Positions 1-10,486 of a stretch of DNA of 64,000 bases are shown here, piece by piece. The stretch is from positions 826,001 through 890,000 of the forward strand of contig NC_041787.1 in the NCBI RefSeq assembly GCF_900090045.1, given 5' to 3'. How positions within the stretch are numbered: position 1 is the first letter of the stretch; each line of letters begins with the position of its first letter. The DNA comes from Plasmodium malariae. Taxonomy: Eukaryota; Apicomplexa; Aconoidasida; Haemosporida; Plasmodiidae. Made by a program: the position numbers and the translations under genes. The notes beneath the pieces are model-generated. The model ran no database searches and was not told where the DNA came from. It saw only the letters and a program-made list of their open reading frames with translations.

Positions 1-2
1 AG

Positions 3-641
3 GATAATGAAAAAAAGAAAGTAGAAGCAACTAAAAATGTTTTATATATTTTTAAAAAAGATGTAAATAGTATAAAAGATAGATTAAAAAATGTCTCTGA
101 TGAATTGTGTGAAAATGGGAAATTATATTATAAACCGAATATGAAAAAAGTTCAAAATTTTTATAACTTAAAATGTATAATATTATTTAATTTCATAATA
201 GAGCATAAAATAATTTTCCCTGATTATTCTCAATATATAGATAAAGATTTACTAGAAAAATATATAACTGACGTAAATACACATCCAATTAATTTAATTA
301 TCCAAAAAAAATTGAAACATATTGATAAATATAAAGAATACAAAAAATATGTAGATTCATATTTAGTACAATTTAATAACAGACATTACAAAATTAACGG
401 GTCTAATTTAAGAACATTTATTTGGTTAATTATAAAAGGATTTATGTGCTCATCATTAAGTGAAAAAATAACCCCCCTTGATATACTCGAACACTTAAAT
501 AAAATTAAAGAAAACGAAAAAAAAAAAAAAATGCAACAAAATGAAACGTTCTCGAAAAATAAGAAACATCCATCTCAAACCCCCAGGAACCAGATGAGTA
601 TCGACTCCTTTTTCAAAAAAAAAAAAATTAAATTAAAATAA
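3..641 (+). CDS. RNase H2 subunit B-like protein, 3' part (5' end outside window)
   Basis: The reading frame is open from the first full codon at base 3, well before the first ATG at 105, so this is the C-terminal part of a gene that starts to the left. The last residues hold a PIP-box, QMSIDSFF, followed by a Lys-rich tail (about residues 196-212 of the visible part). Such a box recruits a protein to PCNA. The arrangement (helical region, winged-helix-like segment with YSQYIDKDLLEKYI, Lys-rich linker, then PIP-box at the extreme end) resembles eukaryotic RNase H2 subunit B, whose human member ends in MKSIDTFF plus a basic tail. RNase H2 removes ribonucleotides and RNA:DNA hybrids from nuclear DNA; subunit B is a structural partner of catalytic subunit A. 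The PIP-box is seen directly; the family assignment is inferred from remembered similarity. Another PCNA-binding replication or repair factor is the main alternative. Confidence 0.6.
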   Translation, partial: DNEKKKVEATKNVLYIFKKDVNSIKDRLKNVSDELCENGKLYYKPNMKKVQNFYNLKCIILFNFIIEHKIIFPDYSQYIDKDLLEKYITDVNTHPINLIIQKKLKHIDKYKEYKKYVDSYLVQFNNRHYKINGSNLRTFIWLIIKGFMCSSLSEKITPLDILEHLNKIKENEKKKKMQQNETFSKNKKHPSQTPRNQMSIDSFFKKKKIKLK

Positions 642-1095
642 ATTATAAAGTTAAAAACTACATATGCCAATTTATTCCTGCAGTATGAAAAAAAGTAATT
701 AGGCCTCCATTTTATTCTTACATATTTAATTATAAGTAAACATCACTATGTACGTAGTAAAATACACGTGAAGAATTGTTGCTACTATAACCAAGAATGT
801 TTAACCTTATCGTCCTTATTATTTTACTTTATTGCTTCATTACTTTATTTCTTTACTACTCTATTTATTTATTTATTTACCTTTTTTTTTTTTTCCTTGC
901 CTTTTTATTAATCACAGTTTAAAAGGAAAATGTATAAAAAATATTTTTAAATGTTTGATCTAAATTCGTTCTCAATTTTATTTTTAAAACTGCACTGTTT
1001 TAAAGACAAACTGAAAAATATATGTATTTGTACAACCAACACATATAAGATAAATTTTTTTCTTTTATACTCTGTTACAAATGTAAGCAACAATT

Positions 1096-1160
1096 ATATG
1101 CAACAAATATATGCAACAAATATATGCAACAAATGTAGGCAACAAATATATGCAACGAAT
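1096..1160. repeat. 13-bp tandem repeat, five copies
   Basis: Five head-to-tail units of ATATGCAACAAAT. Units 1-3 are identical, unit 4 begins GTAGG, and unit 5 has one A-to-G change. Such a minisatellite in non-coding DNA is likely to vary in copy number between isolates. Confidence 0.9.
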
Positions 1161-1262
1161 ACGTAAAAGGAGTGCATAAAATAAAATTAAAGTGTAGTGC
1201 GCCCTTTACGAAATATGAGCTAAGATATGCAATTAAAGATTTATATAACAAAAAAAGAAAAC

Positions 1263-1412
1263 GTAAATAGAATAAATAGAATAAATAAAATAAATAGAAT
1301 AAATAAAATAAATAGAATAAATTGAATAAATAAAATAAATAGAATAAATAGAATAAATAGAATAAATAGAATAAATAGGCTAAATAAAATAATTAGAATA
1401 AATAACATAATT
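1263..1412. repeat. 9-bp tandem repeat (AATAAATAG/A)n
   Basis: About 16 imperfect copies of AATAAATAG alternate with AATAAATAA; a few units are diverged near 1320, 1378 and 1390. It lies between two convergent genes and has no coding content. Confidence 0.85.
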
Positions 1413-1699
1413 TAAAAATCCGGCAAAACAATAATAATGCACAAGCATAGCGAAATAGTTTAAAATTATAGTGGACATAACAGAATAATGAAACTATTGG
1501 GGTATCCATTATATAAGTTAAATAGACTTCAAAATAAAATTAAGGTATATATTAAAAATGTGAAAAAAAAAGTACAATAATATTTCAATTTAACAAATAA
1601 GATAATTATATTTTAACTCTTTTGAACGGAAATAATGTAAAAATGTCCATGTATATGTAGGTATATGTACATATGTATGCATATATACCCTCAGGCTCC

Positions 1700-2992
1700 T
1701 CACCTGCACGTGCGCTTAATTAAATGAAGAAGAGTCGACAAAATGCAGAAACCCCCAAATTGGTGCACCAAAGCCATGTGAATAGGAACGTGATGTACTA
1801 ACAGATTTATTCCTGTTAACATTTGAACTGTTGTGATAAATGGTAATGCGAAAAAGAGAAGTTTTGTTTTTCTACTTAAAGCCATTTGCTTGGAATAATA
1901 ATGTAATAGGAAACTACTTAAAACAATGAAATATGCAAGCATTCGATGATTGAACTGTACTATTCCAGTATTTTCAAATAACTGCTCATACTTTTTTTTT
2001 TTGTTCATATAAAAGTTTGCTACCTCATCGGGAATATATTTATCCAACATTTTTGGCCATGTATTATAAGCATACCCAGCATCATTACCTGCTACAAAAC
2101 CTCCATATAAAATATTTGAAAGAACTAAAAATGCAAAAGCAAATAATCCTAATTTCATTTTCTTGGTAACATTTCGTTTTTCATACATTTCATGCATTAA
2201 TTCATTTCTTAAAAATTCGGGCCACTTTGTTATTTGGCTTTTTGAAAATTGTCTTCTTAATTTTCCTATTTCAATTAATGTTAAAGAGTTCAGAAAAAGA
2301 TAACTATACATTACCGTCGCACAGAACAAATGAAAAACTAATCGATAAGGAGATACCCTTGGTGTTTTATTTTCTGTTTGTAATTTTTCAAATCCACTTT
2401 TTACCATCCACCAACCAACGAAACCTTGAAATGTCCCTAATGCAAAGAGAACACTTAAATTTTTAAGCATATTTTTTTTTAAACACTTTTTATACAAAAA
2501 TAAAGCAGAACCACTCACAAAAAATAAGCCAATAGCACGACCAAACATTCTATGTAGCCATTCATTAAAAAAGATTTTCTTATATTCATCCAATGATATA
2601 TTATAATGTACTTCTTTATATTCTGGTGTTGATTTATATTTTTCAAATTCTTTTAGCCATTCTTCATCATTTCGTGGATATTTTATTCCTTGAAATTTCC
2701 AGTGAGTTATTGATAATCCACTTTCAGTTAGTCTCGTATAACCTCCTATACTTATCATAACTAAAATTAATAAACTGCATATATTTAACCAAACACCTAC
2801 TTTAAATTCATATCCTTCTTTTACATAATTCGTATATTTTTCAGCCTTTTTTATAATAAATAGTTCTTCTGATTTGCTTAATTTAATAAATGTGTTGAAG
2901 TTTCTTCTATGTTGCATTGTTCTTCTATTGACTCCATTCTCGAAAACCCTTCTAAGGTAATAATGCTGACGAAAAACTCTATTGAAACGCAT
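1700..2992 (-). CDS. COX15: Cytochrome c oxidase assembly protein COX15 (heme A synthase)
   Basis: COX15 oxidises the C8 methyl group of heme O to a formyl group, making the heme A used by cytochrome c oxidase; it sits in the mitochondrial inner membrane. The 430-residue single-exon protein has a basic N-terminus fit for mitochondrial import. The hallmark GYTRLTESGLSITHWK (about residues 83-98) follows the first membrane segment. Four conserved histidine positions are visible: EWLHRMFGRAIG, RLVFHLFCATVMY, FNHRMLAYF and ALVHQFGGFC, placed as expected for the two four-helix halves and their heme ligands. About eight hydrophobic segments fit the family, and length is close to the yeast and human proteins. 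The start is the first ATG after stop codons. It supports parasite respiration with the other mitochondrial genes nearby, though there is no operon. Confidence 0.95.
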   Translation of the reverse strand: MRFNRVFRQHYYLRRVFENGVNRRTMQHRRNFNTFIKLSKSEELFIIKKAEKYTNYVKEGYEFKVGVWLNICSLLILVMISIGGYTRLTESGLSITHWKFQGIKYPRNDEEWLKEFEKYKSTPEYKEVHYNISLDEYKKIFFNEWLHRMFGRAIGLFFVSGSALFLYKKCLKKNMLKNLSVLFALGTFQGFVGWWMVKSGFEKLQTENKTPRVSPYRLVFHLFCATVMYSYLFLNSLTLIEIGKLRRQFSKSQITKWPEFLRNELMHEMYEKRNVTKKMKLGLFAFAFLVLSNILYGGFVAGNDAGYAYNTWPKMLDKYIPDEVANFYMNKKKKYEQLFENTGIVQFNHRMLAYFIVLSSFLLHYYSKQMALSRKTKLLFFALPFITTVQMLTGINLLVHHVPIHMALVHQFGGFCILSTLLHLIKRTCR

Positions 2993-4340
2993 GTTATCAA
3001 CTTTTCTTTTTCTTTTTTTTTCTTATCTTTTTTTTTTTTTTTTTCTTTCCAGCTTAACATTCAGAGAAAATACTTACAGCAAAGCAGGATTTAAATAAAA
3101 ATAAAAAAAAACTAAAAATTATGTGTTGCGTAAAAGTGGCGTATGCAAATATTCTCTCAAATTGGCGTGAATCGAACAACATAAAATGTGGAAAAATAAA
3201 GTAGAAAGAGGGAAAAGGACAAAAAAAAAAAAAAAAATTAGAGAAAGCAAAAAATGCACACTTCCTTAAATTACTATGATTTGATAATTTTAATAAATAG
3301 CGATTATTATATTCATGCATTTCTATTTCCTTTATTTTAACTTTTTGTTTCTTTTGTATCACATGAAATTGGTTATGTATGTTTTATTAATTAAATACCA
3401 AAAAAAAAAGCCTTCTTAATTTCTTTTTCTTTATCTTTAAAAATATGTTACTATTTTGTTTTTAAGATATGATATAATCATAAAGTTATATGCACAAGCA
3501 TCTATTATATATAATTAAAAGCTTAAAATACGAAAATTTTTTGTATTCACAAATGATCAGAAATTTATTTTTTCTCATATAACACATCCTTTTTTATTAA
3601 TATATAAATGTAAGTGCAAAAAAGCGGATTTTCTGCCTTTTGTAGAAAAACTTAAAATGTGTTACACGTAATAATTAGTAGTCCCCGTCATATACATATA
3701 TATGTATTAGTATTTCTTTTTACAAAACTGGGAATAATAAAATCACATTTTACTAATTAAAAAGGCATGTGAAATATTTGAGAAGTGTTCATATTTTAAT
3801 TCTTCAACCATTTATGTGCACACGTTTCATTAATTAAAAGAAACACTAAGAAAAAAATTATTATCGGCTATTTAAACACATATGTAGAATATGGAATATA
3901 CCTTAGCACCTTCAATTAATAAGAAGATTATGCACATATATATTTTAACTAATAACTTACATTTCAACCAATGTACGGTTTATAATAACAAAACATCTTA
4001 CAAATTGAAGTCTTAAATCGTAAAAGGAACAAATAAAATTAATTCGTTCGGAATAATTTGTATCAAACGATTAAAAGAAAAAAAAAAAAAACAACATCAA
4101 AATGAGTTTCAACAAAATGAGCTACCACAAAACGAAGTGTACACTGTAAAATTAGAAATTGTAAAAAAAAGGAATAATTTAATAAAATAACATAATTAGC
4201 TGTTAAAAAAAAAAAAAAAAAAACTAAATTGTGTATCATTACATATGATGGATTAATAATTTATTAAAATTTACTAAATTTACAGATCAAAATAAAAAAT
4301 AGTGTAATTATATTAATAAGAGATAATTATATTATATGAG
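2993..4340. other. Intergenic region upstream of COX15
   Basis: This lies between two minus-strand genes, so it should carry the COX15 promoter and 5' UTR and the 3' end of the four-exon gene. It contains long homopolymers, including T tracts near 3020-3050 and A tracts near 3220, 4080 and 4206. I see no coding frame beyond low-complexity ones. Confidence 0.75.
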
Positions 4341-5206
4341 TCAACAGTATATGCAGAATTTCTCATCGCCTGAAACTGTATAATCAATTGGAATGTAAGA
4401 GTTTGCACTTTCCATTTTGTATATATTATTTAAAGTTATAACCTTAACATTTTCTTTAATCTGAAAAAAATAAAAAAGGTGTTATAACAAAATTGATATA
4501 TGTGCTAAAAATTTAAAATTTTTTACATTATTTTGACTTATAATAAAATATGTACCTAATGTTATTCATTTTAAGCTATATTTTTTTAGTCATACTCCTA
4601 TATTTTTATGCCCTTGTGGGTAAATCTTGTCACATTCATCTCTTTTTCTTTGTGCACTTTTCATAGATAGGTGAACAAAATCCTCCTTTAATGAATTTAT
4701 TTCCTCTCCTGTGTTATTTTTGCTATCGTTTATTATGTAATCTTTCAAATAATCCATATCTTTAGAGAAATAATGAAATTGGTCGGATTGTTTATTTTTT
4801 TCCGTTAAAATGACGTCTTTCTGAAGAGCATTATTTTTCGCTGTAAAAAAAAAAAAATAAAGTTAATAAAAAAAGAGAATAAAAAAAGAAAGGGTTATCT
4901 TGAATATATTTCACATTATGTAAAGAAAAATGCACTGAAATAGAAAAAGTGGTTTACGATATATTAATAAACAAAAAAAAAAGAAAAAAAAAAGGTGAAG
5001 TATAAATTACATTTTAAAACATTTCTTGTATGATTTAATGCTATGTCTTTGTAGTTAAAACTAAAATTGTACAGTGAGTTTTTCTTTAAATAAGAACGAT
5101 TTAACTTAAGCAATTCAATAGGATAACAATTATAAGTTCCCTAAAAGAAAAAAGAGAAAAGTAAATTTCTATATTTAATCATATTTTTAAATTGTTACTT
5201 CACGCC

Positions 5207-5237
<31 letters not shown>

Positions 5238-5991
5238 CGTATAACAGTTTAAGAACTATCTCCTTGTCAGATTAATTCTTCCTATAATTAAGATTATTCT
5301 CTCATGGTAATTAATATACTATTTTTCTTTTTTTTTCTTTTTTATTTTTCATGCGCATTCACATATACGTTTTATTTTATTTTATATATATTTTTTTATA
5401 ATATTATTCTATGAAAAATTTTGTATAATCGTAGTGTACACTCAAGTAAATATGCATGTTATAAAAAACAGAAAACAAAATTTTCCTAACATTTTCCAGT
5501 AAGACATATACATAATTTTCTCCTATAAATTTTAGAAATTTCCCTTTTCCTTCGGGTGCAATGATTTCACACATATCATTAATAATTTCAGAAATAGGGT
5601 CATTTTCTTTTTCTCCTTCATTGTCCCTCTGAATTTTGTTAAAACGTGTTTTAGCATTCTTTTGTCCCCCAACTTTTTGTAAATCTTTGAACGATATTTT
5701 ACTTTTATAAAAACATTTAGACTGCACTATTCTATCAAAACTATTATGGCTCTTTTGTTTCATCATTTTTTTTGAATCATCTGAAGAATTTGAAACATTT
5801 GTTATTTTTGATAGTTCAGAAACTGAAAAATCATATATTTTCCCAAATTTGTTCTCATTTCTAGCAGGATGTTTATTAAAAACTATTCCGTGATCTTCAT
5901 CACAGTATTTCATTACTGCTCTAGCCATATCATTTTTATTGCACATTTTTAAATAATTTACAAAAATGTCTTTTTTGTTTATATTTTCCAT
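4341..5991 (-). CDS. Conserved-looking Plasmodium protein of unknown function, four exons
   Basis: I do not recognise this protein. Exons on the minus strand: 5991-5440, 5140-5011, 4840-4596 and 4460-4341. Joined, they give 348 codons plus TGA with every phase consistent. Acceptors after TTTTAG, TTTACAG and TTTTTCAG are strong, as is the GTAATT donor of exon 2; GTATGA of exon 3 is acceptable. The donor of exon 1 is weak (GTACAC at 5439); GTATAT a little upstream would also keep phase. The protein is charged and mostly soluble. Notable segments are KIYDFSVSELSKITN in exon 1, a hydrophobic stretch near the exon 1 end (YVYVLLENVRKILFSVFYNM), YNFSFNYKDIALNHT in exon 2, and a C-terminus ending GDEKFCIYC. 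No signal peptide and no known domain by eye. Exon 1 alone would otherwise read as a 195-codon gene. Confidence 0.7.
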
Positions 5992-6912
5992 TTTTTAAAT
6001 GCAGATCTTTTTTTATTCTGTTAAAGGAATGTATATTAACTTGTATTTTATATATAAAACATATGAAATAAAATCTTTTGCAAATATGTTAAATAGAAAA
6101 AGGAATGAAAGCAGAAAAAAGGAAAATACAACCTGTTAAATATGTATGAGCACATATCAAAGAGTATATATGTACATATATTTATTATACTATGGAAAAA
6201 AAGGAAGTAGACCAATAACTATGAACAATGGAATACACATTCTGGTTAAACATAAATATTTTTTTATATTTCACGTTTAAAATAAAAAAAAAATTTACTT
6301 CAAAAAAAAAAAAAAAATAAAATAAAATAAAAAAATAAAAAAAAAGGCGTAATTAGCTAGATTCATTTCTCATATACATGACTTGTTCATAAAAAGCTCT
6401 ATTTTTTTAATGAATTTTTTTTTAACTTTTGGATATGTTGTAATGTTGTTTTAAATATAAATTTTTTCATTCTTGAATGTGTGTAATATTTATAAATGGT
6501 TATAAATATGGTGTTTTAGGACACAAGATCATGAAAAAAAAATTGAATTATAAATAATTTATGTTGTTAATTTTATAAAAACAAGTTCTTTAGTATAAGT
6601 TATTTGCATTAATAAGTTGTATTTCATTATGAAATAAACTGTTAAAAAGGTTTCTTAAAATAATAAAATTTGTTAATAATATCTCTTGTGCGCCTTTAAT
6701 ATAAAAAAATAAATTAATAAATAATTGAATAAATAAATACATAAATAAAAAATGAATAAATAAATGAATAAAAAATGAATAAAAAATGAATAAAAAATGA
6801 ATAAATAAATGGATAAATAAAGGCTCCACATATAAATAAAACAGTTAACAGGAATTATACATAAGATGCGATTTTAATTTTAATTTAATCTTAAAAAAAA
6901 AAAAAAGATTAA
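5992..6912. other. Intergenic region with AATAAAAAATG-type repeats
   Basis: Lying between two minus-strand genes, it should hold the promoter of the four-exon gene and the 3' region of MAM33. Bases 6700-6825 form an imperfect repeat of AATAAATG and AATAAAAAATG units. Its minus-strand reading gives a 79-codon frame of Phe, Ile and His that I treat as spurious. Confidence 0.75.
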
Positions 6913-7671
6913 CTAGGACTCAATAAAATTAGAAATGTTCTGCAACCATAACATGTACTCTCTTTGTTCTTTATCAATGCTACATGAATCAATAAAATCA
7001 CACAATTCTGAATCTACACCTAAATTAGCTAACCATTCATCAAGTGAAGTTTGTAAAGAGTCATCTAGATCTTCAAATTCTGGTCCATTATAAGCTGATA
7101 CAGAGTTTTTTCCTTCTTCATTTTTATAGTATTTGACGTTTCCTATCATATATCTAAATTTCTCATCATTCTGCAAGGTAGTACAATAAAAAGTAATACC
7201 CCCTTGCTTATTTGGTTTTTCAACTGTTACTGAGAAATCAGTCATTTCTGCTTGAGCTTCATTTTCTCCTTCTGCTTGAAATGGAGACACAAGTTGAAAG
7301 TCAATGATAATTTTCATTCCATCCACAGTTTTGGTCAGCACCATGTTAACATCTCCTTCCTGTTCTTCAAATTTCCATCCTGATGTTTGTAAAAACTTCT
7401 TAATATTTTCTGGTGCTTCATAGTTCGATTTTTCATGCTGCACCTCTGCTTTCACAACTTCTGACAATTTTTGAGCTTCACTTGAAGCAAATCTTCTTCC
7501 ATTAAATTTGCTGAAATTTGTTTGTAACTTTTGACCATAATTTCCACAAGAGGTTACATGGGAAAATTTTCTTTTACTTAAATTTGTAAACTTATTACCT
7601 GTATTGTTCAGGTGCCTACTTAAAGCCTTGCTTTTACAAAAATTTGCAGTGTTTTTACGTAGGAAATTCAT
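6913..7671 (-). CDS. MAM33: Mitochondrial acidic protein MAM33 (p32/gC1qBP family)
   Basis: This is a 252-residue protein of the p32 family, which forms acidic doughnut-shaped trimers in the mitochondrial matrix and has been linked to mitochondrial ribosome function and respiration. The first 65 residues are rich in Lys, Arg, Ser and Asn with almost no acids, typical of a mitochondrial transit peptide. The mature part turns acidic. It shows the family order: N-terminal helix (SEVVKAEVQHEKSNY), a seven-strand sheet with DGMKIIIDFQL and DFSVTVEKPN, then C-terminal helices with LDDSLQTSLDEWLANLGV and DFIDSCSIDKEQREYMLWL. The Leu-rich terminal helix ending in WLQNISNFIES is characteristic. Length matches the family and the frame has no intron. 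Start is the first ATG. Confidence 0.9.
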   Translation of the reverse strand: MNFLRKNTANFCKSKALSRHLNNTGNKFTNLSKRKFSHVTSCGNYGQKLQTNFSKFNGRRFASSEAQKLSEVVKAEVQHEKSNYEAPENIKKFLQTSGWKFEEQEGDVNMVLTKTVDGMKIIIDFQLVSPFQAEGENEAQAEMTDFSVTVEKPNKQGGITFYCTTLQNDEKFRYMIGNVKYYKNEEGKNSVSAYNGPEFEDLDDSLQTSLDEWLANLGVDSELCDFIDSCSIDKEQREYMLWLQNISNFIES

Positions 7672-7869
7672 TTTTTTAAAAAATAAAATTTAATATAATG
7701 ATATTATTCGTATGTATGTATATATATATTAAAATGGCCTTAGTTATAGTTTAAAGAAGGAACAATGTCATTATTCAAAAATAGTGCTTAATTTGGTTAA
7801 GCATACAAAATTAATGTTCATATTAATTTAAAATAATATGGCAAAAGAAATGCAAATAAATAATACACT

Positions 7870-7945
7870 CATTTGTTTATTTGTTTGCTTGTTCGTTTGA
7901 CTGTTCATTTGATTGCTCGCTTTACTGTTCGCTTGGTTATTCGTT
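7870..7945. repeat. Degenerate 8-12 bp repeat (TTCGTTTGACTG-like)
   Basis: Consecutive units such as TTTGTTTGCTTG, TTCGTTTGACTG, TTCATTTGATTG, CTCGCTTTACTG and TTCGCTTGGTTA form a 12-bp period with drift. It is less A+T-rich than its surroundings and lies in the MAM33 upstream region. Confidence 0.6.
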
Positions 7946-9080
7946 TTTCTTTTTTAAAAATTGTGGGAAATAATGTATTATATATAAATTGAGGTTCTAT
8001 CAACTGACAATTGCTTTTTTTCTTAAATAAAAAAAAATGTTATTCACGCGTAAAATTTATGTTGGATAGCAATATTTATATCTATAACATAATTTTATAT
8101 GCATTTATATTTTCGCAATTTAATTAGTATATCGATGATAATTAAAAAAAAGAAAAATATTCCTCATATTTTTATATATGTATAATACGTGCCAAGCACA
8201 TTTATTTACGTGTACATGTGTTAGTCCCCACAAAATGTGAATTTTTTGAATAATATATTTAATCTACATTCAAATAAATACTTTCATGAAGTTGTTATTC
8301 AAATAAAAAAACAATTAAATGAAACTTTGTTTTTGTTCAAATGATTAATTTTATATAACTTGTAGAACATATTTTAGATACCCATAAAGGAATGTACTGT
8401 TCATAATGTCATATGCATATCCGTACACAAAAGATTCAGTACATTATATGTATATGTATAAAAAGAAGCTGATCAAATTTTGTGCATATATAATAAGGCT
8501 TTTCTCAAAGGTACATACAAATTTATACTCAACAATTTTCATGTGATAATTTGTGTCGTACATATAAAAACACCAACATTAAAAGTGTATTAATTAAAGC
8601 AATTTATCCTTTAAAACATATATATATATATATAAATTAGGAATACAATGTAGATTAAGCATAAAAAATAATATAAATGAACGAATAACCTTTTAAATGT
8701 AAATTATGAAACAATGTTTATTTACATAATATATATTTATTTAAACAGAATTTTTACTTTACAATTTTTCATTATTTTAGCTAGTAAAATTTAGTTTTTA
8801 ATTGTGAGAACGTTCTCATTTAATATTAATTTATGTTAAACGCTATTTGAAGAATAAAAAAATAACATAGCGATAAAATGATAAAATACACAATATAAAT
8901 GTATACCATGATGTTATTTATTTATCGCTTTGTTCTTTAAATGAGTAAATTGTATGATCTTTTATATTAAATGGGAAAAAATTTTTTAATTAAAATTTAT
9001 ACATAGTATATTTTTATCAGTTTTTCTTTTAAAATGCGTAGAAGATAAATTGTGTAAAAGGCATTTATCATATGTGCTGC

Positions 9081-9084
<4 letters not shown>

Positions 9085-9121
<37 letters not shown>
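9085..9121. repeat. (AT)n microsatellite
   Basis: An uninterrupted TA dinucleotide run of about 18 units in the MAM33-Tim17 spacer. Similar shorter runs occur at about 5213-5234, 10460-10486, 39788-39808, 47968-48001 and 54715-54731. Confidence 0.9.
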
Positions 9122-9125
<4 letters not shown>

Positions 9126-9796
9126 TAAATTATACATAAAAACACGCGCAAATACATACGCAAGAACATACTCAGAAAATACACATGAAGAAGAAATGAT
9201 AATTTGGAATCTACAAAATGAAAAGGAATATGCTAGAAATTGTAGAAAAATCTATACTATACATTTTTTTTTTCTTGCATGAACGAAATAATAAAATCTA
9301 CAAATTTATTAAAGGTTCATTTGGTTTTATCTAGGCGAATGAATAATTTAAAAAAAAGAAAAAGGAAAAAGGAAATTGATATTACTCCTATATAATAACA
9401 TTTTTCTTTATTGTAAACTGTGTTGTAGCGACACTTTATTTTATTCTATTTTTTTATCTATGTAGAGAAAATTATATCTATAGAGTTTAATTAATTTCTT
9501 ACTAAAAAATTAGTTATCATTGAAAAGAAAAAATTAACACCTTAACATAGGAAGAACCGCAGAGAGTGTAAGAGCGTATATGAAAAAATTGTAATAGGGC
9601 TAGTTGACAATACATATGCAGTTACACTCGTACACATGTATATATATTAATACTTGATTAATAAATACACATAACAGTTGTTAAGAGAAGGAATTTTTTT
9701 TTTCTTTTGATTATTGGATAATAACCGCATACATAGGAAATATAATTTTTACATAAAATCTAGTACATTTGTTTATGTGTTCATATGTTTTAAAAA

Positions 9797-10285
9797 ATGT
9801 TACAAGAAAGGGATTTAGCAAGAGAACCATGCCCAGATAGAATAATAGAAGACATGGGTGGAGCTTTTGGCATGGGATGTGTAGGAGGATATATATGGCA
9901 TTTTTTAAAAGGCGCAAGAAATAGTCCAAAGGGAGATGTGTTAAGTGGTGCTTTATATAGTAGCCGTATGAGGGCACCTATTTTAGGAGGAAACTTTGCC
10001 GTCTGGGGAGGTACTTTTAGCTGTTTTGATTGTGCCTTTCAGTATTTAAGAAAAAAGGAAGATCACTGGAATGCTATTGGAAGTGGTTTTTTTACTGGGG
10101 GAGTTTTAGCCATGAGAGGGGGGTGGAGGTCTGCTTCAAGGAATGCTATTGTTGGGGGTGTTTTACTGGCTATTATAGAAATAGTTTCTATTGTGTTAAC
10201 ACGCAAAACGACTCCAACACCTAGACAACAGTTTCAACAACAGATGGAATTAGAAAAAAAAATGTCTTCGAAAAACAGTAAATAA
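9797..10285 (+). CDS. TIM17: Mitochondrial import inner membrane translocase subunit Tim17
   Basis: Tim17 is a central channel subunit of the TIM23 complex, which moves presequence proteins across or into the mitochondrial inner membrane. The 162-residue protein has the family start LAREPCPDRIIEDMGGAFGMG (residues 5-25), then four glycine-rich membrane segments with GxxxG-type packing (GMGCVGGYIWHF, PILGGNFAVWGG, GSGFFTGGVLAMRGG, NAIVGGVLLAIIE). The loop RMRAPILGGNFAVWGG and the ARNSPKG segment are typical of Tim17 rather than Tim22 or Tim23. Acidic residues D8, D13 and E17-D18 at the N-terminus fit its gating role. A short Gln- and Lys-rich tail follows. It is intronless, and the start is the first ATG just downstream of a run of stops. 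Length agrees with yeast Tim17. Confidence 0.95.
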   Translation: MLQERDLAREPCPDRIIEDMGGAFGMGCVGGYIWHFLKGARNSPKGDVLSGALYSSRMRAPILGGNFAVWGGTFSCFDCAFQYLRKKEDHWNAIGSGFFTGGVLAMRGGWRSASRNAIVGGVLLAIIEIVSIVLTRKTTPTPRQQFQQQMELEKKMSSKNSK

Positions 10286-10455
10286 AATAATTTTCTGTTT
10301 ATACTTATTTAAACGTTGTTATAATATTTGTTTTTTTTTTTTTTTTTTTTTTATATTTCTTTTTTTTTTAACTAAGATATGTATACGCCTTTATAAATTT
10401 AAATTTGTAGTGCATAAATATATACATACATAAATACATACCTACCTACATATGC

Positions 10456-10486
<31 letters not shown>

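Larger units (their letters stand above)
642..1699. other. Convergent intergenic region with two tandem repeats
   Basis: This separates the 3' ends of the RNase H2B-like gene and COX15. It is A+T-rich and holds a 13-bp and a 9-bp tandem repeat, described separately. No credible coding frame: the 71-codon frame from 951 runs into the 13-bp repeat. Confidence 0.8.
7672..9796. other. Divergent intergenic region between MAM33 and Tim17
   Basis: Both flanking genes point away, so this 2.1-kb stretch should carry both promoters. It has an (AT)n microsatellite at about 9085-9121, a shorter one near 8620-8632, and a degenerate TTTG/TTCG-type repeat at about 7870-7945. I see no gene in it. Confidence 0.75.

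Noticed and set aside
951..1166. 71-codon plus-strand frame in the RNase H2B-COX15 spacer
   Set aside because: Its second half is the 13-bp repeat read as protein, with no domain and no splice partner.
6590..6829. 79-codon minus-strand frame of Phe, Ile and His
   Set aside because: It reads the AATAAAAAATG repeats; composition is an artefact.
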